Below are positions 16,589 through 23,300 of a stretch of 64,000 bases of DNA, piece after piece. Source of the stretch: Phocaeicola faecium (GTDB lineage Bacteria > Bacteroidota > Bacteroidia > Bacteroidales > Bacteroidaceae); contig NZ_JACSPQ010000009.1 in NCBI RefSeq assembly GCF_014837055.1, positions 1-64,000 on the forward strand. The letters are read 5' to 3'. A program made the position numbers and the translations under genes. Numbering within the stretch: the first letter of the stretch is position 1; every line of letters starts with the position of its first letter. The notes beneath the pieces were generated by a model. That model was given only the letters and a program-made list of their open reading frames with translations. It did not search any database and was not told the DNA's origin.

Positions 16589-16893
16589 AAAAGATTCTGT
16601 TTTATACGGTCAATATCCGAAAGGTATTCATTCATACGAGTTAAGGATTTCCGTATGTTTTCATCTACAGGAAGCATAATCACATACTTCACCAACTGGT
16701 TGATATTAGCTCCAATCTTCTTCAGTTCATACACCGTTTGAATGTCTGTTTTAGTAGTTAAATTACCTTGTAAAGACACTTCACGAATGTATGAAGAAAC
16801 GGATTTACCAACTGAGTTAGCCCGTTTAACCAGTTTATCCTTTTCCTCTTCTGTCATGCGAATGACTATACTTTTCGTCTTGTTTTCTTTCAT
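16585..16893 (-). CDS. MobC-like relaxosome accessory protein
   Basis: This 102-residue protein begins with a ribbon-helix-helix-like segment (KSIVIRMTEEEKDKLVKRAN) and has the MobC-type conserved KKIGANINQL. Such proteins bind near oriT and open the DNA for the relaxase. It is the first gene of the minus-strand mobilisation unit and its stop overlaps the relaxase start. Confidence 0.85.
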   Translation of the reverse strand: MKENKTKSIVIRMTEEEKDKLVKRANSVGKSVSSYIREVSLQGNLTTKTDIQTVYELKKIGANINQLVKYVIMLPVDENIRKSLTRMNEYLSDIDRIKQNLL

Positions 16894-17100
16894 TGCATAC
16901 TATCTGTTAATACTGTAACCGCATGGGTGAGCAAAGCGAACGGATTTCGACTGCTCGGCTGTCGCAAGGATTTTGTATATACAAAAACATACCTTGCATT
17001 TCACAAAGATAATGATATATTTCAATATGTAAAAACATACGATGATTTGTTGCCGATTTCTTAACCTGCATTAAGAATACACAGTCAATATACAAGCCTG
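16894..17100. other. Probable oriT / mobilisation control region
   Basis: The region lies just upstream of the MobC and relaxase genes, the usual oriT place. It holds a GC-richer block (16921-16970) and a perfect 16-bp palindrome TTTTGTATATACAAAA at 16971-16986. The nick site cannot be assigned from sequence alone. Position and palindrome support the call. Confidence 0.5.
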
Positions 17101-17409
17101 CACAATACAAATGCAACAAAGTAACAATGTTACATCATATCATAGTTTCATCTTATACAAATAGCAAATATTACTTAGTTGCTTATGTAATATAGTTACT
17201 TACTTAATTAATTATATAAGTATGTAATATATTAATTAATTAATTACGAATATATATAAGAATGTAATAAATTGATTACTTAATTTTATTCTTATTTACT
17301 TTATAAATTACGTAATTAATCAAGATACTAAGAAATAGCTAAATTTCGTTGTTGATAAAGAAATAAATTACTATATTTGCAACGTGCTTAATCAATAAAG
17401 GAATTAAAG
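17101..17409 (+). promoter_or_regulatory. Very AT-rich upstream region and promoter of parA
   Basis: The stretch 17140-17340 is almost pure A/T, with repeated TTAATTAATTA-like and TATATAAG motifs, and has no gene. The -7 element TATATTTG is at 17372-17379, 38 bp before the parA start. The AT tract could be a partition site, a melting region or a binding region for ParA/ParB-type proteins, but nothing shows which. Confidence 0.5.
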
Positions 17410-18105
17410 ATGGGACAGACATTGCCAGGCATAACAGTTGCCTTTGAAAACCCCAAAGGCGGGGTAGGGAAGTCTACACTGACCGCCTTGTTCGCCGGTT
17501 ACATCCAATCCATGAGTGAGGATGGAGAAGGACTGGCCGTTGCAGTTGTGGATATCGATGACATGCAGAATACGATCGGAAGGTTGCGTGAGAATGAGAC
17601 TTCGGAAGATGGGGATAAAGAAAACGAATATCAGGTTATCAACATCTCATCCTCCGAGTTTATCAATCAACTGGACTTTTTGAAAGACAGCTTTGACATT
17701 ATCTTAGTTGATTTTCCGGGAAACCTGAAACAGAACGGCGTGATAGAAGCGTTACATTTCATTGATGTCATTGTCATTCCGTTCGAGCCGAACAATACGG
17801 ATTTGTCGGCCACGCTCTATTTCTATAACAACATTTATAAGGACATACTTTCAGCCCGGCGCAAATTGGGGCAAAAGACAACGGTGCGTGGAGCCATGAA
17901 TCGTGTCATGCCGAATGTTCTGGAGTTCAAGGAAATCATGGCGAACAAGAGTGCGCTTCCATTCGAGCTGATGGATAACTACATCAAAGATTCGAGGGTG
18001 GACTACCAGAGGAACCTGTCGACACTCAGCAATGCGTACCATCATCCGTGTGACGCATTCTGTGAGGAAGTGTTGGAACTGATTAGCAACCACATTAAAA
18101 ATTAA
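17410..18105 (+). CDS. ParA-family ATPase (TraA-like)
   Basis: This 231-residue protein has a deviant Walker A motif NPKGGVGKST at residues 14-23 and a second motif IILVDFPGN, where the usual DxP/G motif lies. The length suits the small ParA/MinD-like ATPases at the head of Bacteroidales conjugative elements (TraA in CTnDOT). It probably takes part in partition or in positioning the transfer machinery. The next gene follows after 5 bp. Confidence 0.85.
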   Translation: MGQTLPGITVAFENPKGGVGKSTLTALFAGYIQSMSEDGEGLAVAVVDIDDMQNTIGRLRENETSEDGDKENEYQVINISSSEFINQLDFLKDSFDIILVDFPGNLKQNGVIEALHFIDVIVIPFEPNNTDLSATLYFYNNIYKDILSARRKLGQKTTVRGAMNRVMPNVLEFKEIMANKSALPFELMDNYIKDSRVDYQRNLSTLSNAYHHPCDAFCEEVLELISNHIKN

Positions 18106-18110
18106 TTCAC

Positions 18111-18548
18111 ATGAAAGGAAATACATCCCAGGCAATGAAGGATCTCTTGATGCAAAGCGCAAAGCAGAAGGAGCAGGAGGTAAAGGAAACGACAAGTGTA
18201 GCGGCAAATCCGGAAACGGAAACAACGGAAAACAAACCTTCAGAAATGATCGAAAAAACTGTAGAAGCAGAAGAAAAGCAGCCTAAAGATACGGCGGAAC
18301 CGTCCTCCAACGAGCCGGCAACGAACGCCAACGTGCGGAAAAGGAAATTCTCGGACTACCTGCAAGACCGGAAGATAAAAGGGAACGAAGTCATCCGCAT
18401 ATCCAGCGACACGCACAGGACGCTCAAGCGCATTTCAACGGCAACGGGAGTCAGCATGTACATCCTTGCATCCAACATCCTTGACATCGTATGCGAAGAA
18501 CACAATAAGGAGATACAGAGTCTCTTAAAAAAATACATGAGCATGTAA
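18111..18548 (+). CDS. DUF3408-type protein (TraB-like), probable ParA partner
   Basis: This 145-residue protein has a long charged, low-complexity N-terminus (Glu, Lys, Thr) and a C-terminal helical domain from about residue 80 (RKFSDYLQDRKIKGNEVIRI, then a ribbon-helix-helix-like THRTLKRISTATGVSMYILA). DUF3408 proteins follow ParA genes in conjugative transposons. It probably binds DNA as the partner of the ATPase. The role is inferred from the family and from gene order. Confidence 0.8.
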   Translation: MKGNTSQAMKDLLMQSAKQKEQEVKETTSVAANPETETTENKPSEMIEKTVEAEEKQPKDTAEPSSNEPATNANVRKRKFSDYLQDRKIKGNEVIRISSDTHRTLKRISTATGVSMYILASNILDIVCEEHNKEIQSLLKKYMSM

Positions 18549-18593
18549 CGAAGATACTTCCGGAAAAAGCTATCTGCCTTAGAAGCCATATAG

Positions 18594-18631
18594 GGATGAA
18601 TCCACCACAGACGGGGTTCATCCTTTTTTTT
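18594..18631 (+). terminator. Terminator of the parA operon
   Basis: A 10-bp stem (18594-18603 with 18614-18623, one G-U) is followed by a run of T from 18622. It separates the parA operon from the origin region. Confidence 0.85.
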
Positions 18632-18816
18632 GTTTAAAAATCGTTACAACCAAGGACACTTTTACACTTCAAACGCCCCATTCATCATCCCTGCAATGTT
18701 AAATAATGTAATAGCATAAAACCTTTCCCCTAAAAAATTTTTCCGAAAGTATGTTATGGTCAGTCGAAACATTTGTTTTCCCATATTTTAGGTTTTTAGG
18801 CAATTATGAATTTGTG

Positions 18817-19125
18817 GGACAGTTGTACACATCTAAAATGGGGAAAATTAGTGCTAGCATATTGAATATTAGTGTATTGCGGAACATCTGCTTCAAAACA
18901 GACAAGGACAGTTATACACATCTGGGAGAATAGTCTGGACAGTTATACACATCTACATCGGGGAACAAGGACAGTTATACACATCTAAATCAGGGATTAA
19001 GGACAGTTATACACATCTAAATCAGGGATCAAGGACAGTTATACACATCTAAATCGGGAAGTAAGGACACCTGTACACATCTAGAGAGGGGAAAAAGGCA
19101 CAAGTATGGACAGTTATACACAACT
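18817..19125 (+). repeat. Iteron array, probable origin of replication
   Basis: Eight copies of an 18-bp iteron, GGACAGTTATACACATCT, start at 18817, 18906, 18937, 18969, 19001, 19033, 19065 and 19108. Copies starting at 18937, 18969, 19001, 19033 and 19065 are exactly 32 bp apart, about three helical turns, so the initiator would bind one face. Copies at 18817, 19065 and 19108 are degenerate. Each full copy contains TTATACACA, identical to the E. coli oriC R2 DnaA box. The array lies directly before the initiator gene, as in iteron plasmids. Confidence 0.88.
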
Positions 19126-19194
19126 GATCGGGAGGGCAAATGCAGGACCGGCAAGTAAAAGCTCCAAAGAAGCGACTGATTGAAAAAAAATCCC

Positions 19195-19202
19195 TATATT
19201 TG
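19195..19202 (+). promoter_or_regulatory. Promoter -7 element of the initiator gene
   Basis: TATATTTG matches the Bacteroides -7 consensus and lies 18 bp before the initiator ATG at 19221, with a purine-rich ATAGGAG just upstream of the start. The last iteron ends 70 bp before it, so initiator bound there could repress its own gene. Confidence 0.65.
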
Positions 19203-19220
19203 TGGTCGTTATAGGAGATT

Positions 19221-20345
19221 ATGGAGATAGTGGAAAAAGAACTGAGCCGCGTGCCACGAAGCCTGAACGAATCTTCCAATACAGAAGTATTGGAAGTGTT
19301 ATTCGATTCTGCGGGATCCATTATGTCAGACATCATCATCTATGCCGCATCCTCACAGATGAAAGACCTGTTCGGTGAATGTTGGTTTACGATCAATGAT
19401 TTCTGCAAGGCAATGGGTTATGAACGCACGCGCCTACAACGGAAGTTGCCGCAAGATGTGTTGGAGAAGCTTTTCGGGAACCAGTCTCCCATATACATGA
19501 CCGAACAGAACGGGCGGAAAATCGAGCACCCCATTGAAAACTCCTTTGAAGCGGCCATCTACCGGTTAGGAACCTCCAACCTTACCGTCGCCTATTCCAA
19601 AGACGGGAAATCCAAGTATAAGTTCATCCAGATATTCGACAGCTTTGAAATCAAGGATGACTTCTCAACCAAGAAGAAAACGAAACGGGTCTACAACATC
19701 CATCTGAGCAAAGACCTGCTGAATACACTGTTCACGGAATACAACCTGATTGAGCTGAAGGATTACCGGAAACTTCCGAACCGCAAAGGCTACCGCAAGT
19801 TCTATCTGAACCTGACCCGGATGATTTATCTTATCAAATATAAGATCGAGCAGGGAAACGAGCCTTGCTTTACGGCTACTGTAGACCAGCTTGCCGACAT
19901 ATTTGAAGTGAACATCACCAATAATGCAGACCGCAAAAAGAAGGTGACCAGCATCTTGAATGCAATCAACAAGAATTTAGAAGTTACGAAATTCAAGTTT
20001 CAGTATGTCAAGGGAGAAGGGGACCGATGGGCTTACACCGTGCAATTTCTGTTTGAAGAAGAAACGCTCAACTACTTTGACGAAAAACTGAAAGCCGTCC
20101 TTTTATCCAAATACTACGAAAACCTACAAAGCGAGTTCCTTAAAAAGATAGGCATACACATCAGCCAGCACTACCGTTATAAAGAGGAATTCAAAATAGG
20201 GTCAGGACAATACTATCAACCATTCATCGAATGGGCTTATTCAGAAGAAGATCGCCCGCTCAAAGAGAACGTCTATCGAGATACCTACATCAAGGTATTA
20301 GGTGTCGCCCCTAAGAACTTTGACCTGCCAACTCTAAAAATCTAA
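19221..20345 (+). CDS. Plasmid-type replication initiator protein
   Basis: This 374-residue protein follows the iteron array by 95 bp. The central part (residues 150-280) has segments resembling paired winged helices of Rep_3-like initiators (VYNIHLSKDLLNTLFTEYN, FYLNLTRMIYLIKYKIEQG). It probably binds the iterons and recruits host DnaA and helicase. Its presence with parA says the element can replicate outside the chromosome. The exact initiator family is not certain. Confidence 0.8.
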   Translation: MEIVEKELSRVPRSLNESSNTEVLEVLFDSAGSIMSDIIIYAASSQMKDLFGECWFTINDFCKAMGYERTRLQRKLPQDVLEKLFGNQSPIYMTEQNGRKIEHPIENSFEAAIYRLGTSNLTVAYSKDGKSKYKFIQIFDSFEIKDDFSTKKKTKRVYNIHLSKDLLNTLFTEYNLIELKDYRKLPNRKGYRKFYLNLTRMIYLIKYKIEQGNEPCFTATVDQLADIFEVNITNNADRKKKVTSILNAINKNLEVTKFKFQYVKGEGDRWAYTVQFLFEEETLNYFDEKLKAVLLSKYYENLQSEFLKKIGIHISQHYRYKEEFKIGSGQYYQPFIEWAYSEEDRPLKENVYRDTYIKVLGVAPKNFDLPTLKI

Positions 20346-20356
20346 AATTAAATTCC

Positions 20357-20364
20357 TATATTTG
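20357..20364 (+). promoter_or_regulatory. Promoter of the Crp-like gene
   Basis: TATATTTG at 20357-20364 fits the -7 consensus. Transcription would start at about 20371 and give a leader of about 200 nt before the ATG at 20574. Confidence 0.65.
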
Positions 20365-20368
20365 CAAC

Positions 20369-20573
20369 GGATTGTCTGAAAAGGCAGTCCGTTTTTTACA
20401 TACATACGCTTGCTCAACCAAAGAGTGGCATCTAAAAGTTAAACAACAGCAAGCGCGTACCTGTACCGAAAATTCAAATCGGTGCGGGGCGTGCTTCTGT
20501 TGTGGGCAAGCCACTGCCCAGGTTGAGAGGTGCGCTTCCGCACCGATATATACCCAATTAACTAAATTAGACA
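20369..20573 (+). ncRNA. Structured 5' leader of the Crp-like gene
   Basis: The leader opens with a short terminator-like hairpin (20369-20392, then a T-run). Its 3' part folds into a 10-bp perfect stem, 20478-20487 with 20538-20547, enclosing a hairpin with arms TGGGCA (20503-20508) and TGCCCA (20515-20520). The GC content is higher than around it. It may be a regulatory leader, an attenuator or a small RNA. An open frame passes through it but does not look like a protein. Confidence 0.5.
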
Positions 20574-21173
20574 ATGAAGAAAGAAATAGCGATAGCCAAC
20601 CTGATTGACGAAACTATTCTTAAAATGGGCATACATTCCCATGTACGGATGACCGAAGGTGAGAAGGCGTTTATTAACGAGCACTTTGAGCCTATAACCG
20701 TCAAGAAAGGAGAGCATGTAGTGAACAAGGGAGAAGAAGTTCTCTACCTGTATTATCTGGAAAAAGGAAATATAAAGTTATGGTTTCCCGACAAGGAGAA
20801 CCGGGAGATAACCGCCAAATTCGTAGAAGAAAAAGAGTTTATCAACTTTTTCCTGTCACACAATACACATTATGCCTATTACAACGTAAAAGCCTTGTCT
20901 CCATGCAAAATATGGCGGATGGAGAAAAGCAAGCTGCACGATTTTTACAACCTTTCATTCAGTTTCAATAAGCTGGCCAGAATCCATCTGGAGCGTTCGA
21001 TTATCCACAAAATTGAACGGGAAAACGGGTTCCACACACTGAGTGCGGAAGAACGCTATAAACGACTGCTTGAAACTGAACGGTGGCTGCTGCAATATTT
21101 TTCACTGAAAGACATCGCCAGTTACCTCGGCATCACCCCACAGGCATTAAGCAATGTCCGGAAAAGGATATAA
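20574..21173 (+). CDS. Crp/Fnr-family transcription regulator
   Basis: This 199-residue protein has an N-terminal cyclic-nucleotide-binding fold (about residues 30-120, EPITVKKGEHVVNKGEEVLY) and a C-terminal Crp-type HTH (SLKDIASYLGITPQALSNVR). It sits between the replication initiator and the tra operon, so it may control transfer. A palindrome of 8-3-8 bp lies upstream of the tra promoter at 21313-21331 and is a possible target. The ligand is not predictable; many Bacteroidetes members lack the cAMP-binding residues. Confidence 0.85.
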   Translation: MKKEIAIANLIDETILKMGIHSHVRMTEGEKAFINEHFEPITVKKGEHVVNKGEEVLYLYYLEKGNIKLWFPDKENREITAKFVEEKEFINFFLSHNTHYAYYNVKALSPCKIWRMEKSKLHDFYNLSFSFNKLARIHLERSIIHKIERENGFHTLSAEERYKRLLETERWLLQYFSLKDIASYLGITPQALSNVRKRI

Positions 21174-21205
21174 AACAGAAATACGACATCAACACAAGCC
21201 GGTAT

Positions 21206-21223
21206 GGACAGTTATACACAACT
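21206..21223 (+). repeat. Isolated ninth iteron copy upstream of the tra operon
   Basis: GGACAGTTATACACAACT lies within a 26-bp stretch (21202-21227) identical to 19104-19129, the last copy of the origin array. It is 2 kb from the array, beyond the initiator and Crp-like genes. Confidence 0.8.
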
Positions 21224-21312
21224 GATCCGTTCCGGCTAATTTATTGTAGAATAATTCCCCACTTCCAATCCAACAAAAGGCGGAAATTTTAATGCAGATT
21301 AAAGATATGAGG

Positions 21313-21370
21313 AAGTCATTAAAAATGACTTTCACAAAGTTTGTTTCGTTATATATAATCTATATGTTTG
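21313..21370 (+). promoter_or_regulatory. tra operon promoter with palindromic operator
   Basis: The palindrome AAGTCATT-AAA-AATGACTT is at 21313-21331, a -33-type TTTG at 21340-21343 and a -7 element TATGTTTG at 21363-21370, with 19 bp between them as in the Bacteroides consensus. The palindrome centre is about 55 bp before the expected start of transcription, a place used by activators. The first tra gene starts at 21488. Confidence 0.6.
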
Positions 21371-21487
21371 TAAGCGGAAACAAGTAAAACCGAGCACTTG
21401 ATTCAATTAAATTAGATATTACTTACAAATTGAATATACAGATGAACAATTATATATATCAACTTAACAAACTTATATTGATTACAT

Positions 21488-22048
21488 ATGGAATGGATAA
21501 GAATTGCTGCGGTAACAGTAGCGGTATTATTGCTGGGAATTAAGGACACTTACGCACAACAGCATTACAAGGGGGTTTCTGCCCTTGAACTGAATTACGG
21601 AACCAACATTTTTGGTAACGCTGACAATTTTGTCAATCTTTCCTATTCCCGATACATCAACCGGAAAAGTTATTGGAAAATAGGAGCTAATTACTTTGAA
21701 AAGACATACGAGTATTCCATCACGCTTCCAGAAAGTGAAACCACACTCACGCGGGAAACGAAAGCTAAAGACATATATATAGACGGGAACTATCATTACA
21801 CCCTCGCCAGTAATCTAAAATCCGTATATTGGGGATTAAACATCGGCGCATTTACTGGAGTCGAACACAAAAAACATTCAGATAAAGAATACCAGTTCAT
21901 TATCGGTCCTAAAGTCGGCACGGAAATGGAGGTATTCATCCTTCCGCGAATGGCCTTGTTAGCCAGCGTACAACAATATTGGAATCCCTTCTCATTCCAT
22001 GAATGGAATACGGTCTGGAACATAGGAATCAAGGCATTGTTATATTAG
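21488..22048 (+). CDS. traO: TraO-like outer membrane conjugation protein
   Basis: This 186-residue protein has a signal peptide (cleavage likely after KDTYA) and alternating beta strands typical of a small outer-membrane barrel (LNYGTNIFGNADNFVNLSYS, GPKVGTEMEVFILPRMALLA). It resembles TraO of CTnDOT-type systems. Here it heads the operon, whereas in CTnDOT traO lies near the end. The gene name is by family resemblance. Confidence 0.7.
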   Translation: MEWIRIAAVTVAVLLLGIKDTYAQQHYKGVSALELNYGTNIFGNADNFVNLSYSRYINRKSYWKIGANYFEKTYEYSITLPESETTLTRETKAKDIYIDGNYHYTLASNLKSVYWGLNIGAFTGVEHKKHSDKEYQFIIGPKVGTEMEVFILPRMALLASVQQYWNPFSFHEWNTVWNIGIKALLY

Positions 22049-22063
22049 TATAATCACTGTATC

Positions 22064-22276
22064 ATGTTGACAAGCATATTGTTATCCGCCACAGATGTGA
22101 GCGGACTGATCGCACTGTACCGTGAAATAGGGGCATATTTAGTCGGAGTCGGTTTTGTCTGTGCCGGATTAGCCGTATTGAAGAAGCTGATAACCAATCA
22201 TGAACGGACAAAAGAAGCTGTCATCACCTATGTCATTGCTCTTGTTGTCTGGCTAACCGTATGGCAGCTGTTATGA
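22064..22276 (+). CDS. Small two-helix membrane protein, VirB2-like (a)
   Basis: This 70-residue protein has two membrane helices joined by a short charged loop (LITNHERTKE). The pattern matches the TraE-like proteins at 22638 and 25896. It has no signal peptide. It could be a pilin-like subunit or a membrane anchor. The stop overlaps the start of the next gene. Confidence 0.65.
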   Translation: MLTSILLSATDVSGLIALYREIGAYLVGVGFVCAGLAVLKKLITNHERTKEAVITYVIALVVWLTVWQLL

Positions 22277-22617
22277 GTACGGCAGACCTGATCATCATGG
22301 CCGCGATATGCCTCCTATTCCTATTTTACTTTCGGAAAAAACGCCGGAAGAATGAAGAGCCTGAAAAGAAGTCTGAACACAACACGGATGGGAAGGGGAA
22401 TCAAGGAGACCAGACAGGTGCAATCCCGGTCATCCACGTCATCTTTCAGAAAGAGGTCGAGGAAGAAGAGCTTGCCGCAGAGATAGCAGACATGTACCTG
22501 CACGGACGGGCTTTCTATTACACCGGAAAACACGCTACAGATACACGGAAGGAAGATACCGTATATGTACGGCATAAGGACGTACAATGGAACAAACTGA
22601 AAAACATTCATGTATAA
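22273..22617 (+). CDS. Single-helix membrane protein of unknown role in the tra operon
   Basis: This 114-residue protein has one N-terminal membrane helix (LIIMAAICLLFLFYF) and a cytoplasmic Lys/Glu-rich tail ending in a small folded segment. The ATG at 22273 was chosen for its ATGA overlap with the upstream gene; an in-frame ATG at 22261 also exists. The family is not recognised. Its position between small tra genes suggests a role in the channel. Confidence 0.6.
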   Translation: MSTADLIIMAAICLLFLFYFRKKRRKNEEPEKKSEHNTDGKGNQGDQTGAIPVIHVIFQKEVEEEELAAEIADMYLHGRAFYYTGKHATDTRKEDTVYVRHKDVQWNKLKNIHV

Positions 22618-22637
22618 TCATTTAATATTTAAAAGGT

Positions 22638-22982
22638 ATGAACATCATTAAAGCATCGACTGAGAAAGCAAAAAAAGTCATCAACCGTTACGGGAAAGGA
22701 CTTCTTACCCTGTTTGTATTCTGTACCCTGCTAGGGACAGCCGAAATTTCTTTGGCACAGAGCGGACTGAAAATCAACAGCTTGTCTGAAGTGACTGACA
22801 CTGCCAAAGAAGGAGCAGACACCATTCTTGATGTAGCCAAATACATCCTTGCAGCCGTGCTTGGTATCGCTTTGGTATTTGTCATCTATTCATTAGCCAC
22901 CAACAACCCTCACGCAAAGGAGTATCTTTTGGGGTGGATTATCGCAGTAGTAGTCATCATGGTAGCCTTCCTGATTATCTGA
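22638..22982 (+). CDS. traE: DUF4134-type TraE-like pilin subunit (VirB2-like, b)
   Basis: This 114-residue protein has a long N-terminal signal-type helix (LLTLFVFCTLLGTAEISLAQ) and then two membrane helices around a short loop (SLATNNPHAKEYLLGW). The layout matches VirB2 pilins and the DUF4134/TraE family. It is followed by TraF (VirB3-like) and VirB4, the usual order of type IV systems. Confidence 0.78.
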   Translation: MNIIKASTEKAKKVINRYGKGLLTLFVFCTLLGTAEISLAQSGLKINSLSEVTDTAKEGADTILDVAKYILAAVLGIALVFVIYSLATNNPHAKEYLLGWIIAVVVIMVAFLII

Positions 22983-22985
22983 CCT

Positions 22986-23300
22986 ATGAGAACCATGCGA
23001 AAAATCAACAAACCAATCCGCTTTTTCGGGCTTTCTTCGGGTCAGTTCGCCATTTTCATGCTGTTTGTGGCCATCACCATAATCGTGAGCATCTTCAAGC
23101 AGTTTCATCCGATACTTATCATCGGCATCATATCTGCAATACTGTTCTTCTCAGCCATGCTGTTTAAAACCCTGAAAAAAGAGCACAAAGCAGGCAATCC
23201 AGACTACCTGAGCGGACTGAGCATCCGAAGTGCGACACCCAGACGGATAACGGACAAGAAAAGAATATTCAAATTCATTTTAAACCCCGAAAGCCCATGA
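22986..23300 (+). CDS. traF: TraF-like (DUF4133, VirB3-like) membrane protein
   Basis: This 104-residue protein has a short amphipathic start, KINKPIRFFGLSSGQF, and two adjacent membrane helices, then a basic tail. This is the DUF4133/TraF layout and corresponds to VirB3. The stop overlaps the start of the VirB4-like gene (ATGA at 23297), so the two are coupled. Confidence 0.82.
   Translation: MRTMRKINKPIRFFGLSSGQFAIFMLFVAITIIVSIFKQFHPILIIGIISAILFFSAMLFKTLKKEHKAGNPDYLSGLSIRSATPRRITDKKRIFKFILNPESP

Noticed and set aside
1-17400. Integrase or attachment site for an integrated element
   Set aside because: No recombinase gene or tRNA-like target was found, here or in the rest of the window.
18817-19125. 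Regular repeats that could be a CRISPR array
   Set aside because: The repeats are 18 bp with 13-14 bp of similar spacer sequence, and no cas gene is present; this fits iterons next to an initiator gene.
20372-20608. 78-residue frame in the leader of the Crp-like gene
   Set aside because: It overlaps the regulator start and is rich in Cys and Gln with no recognisable fold; the region pairs as RNA.
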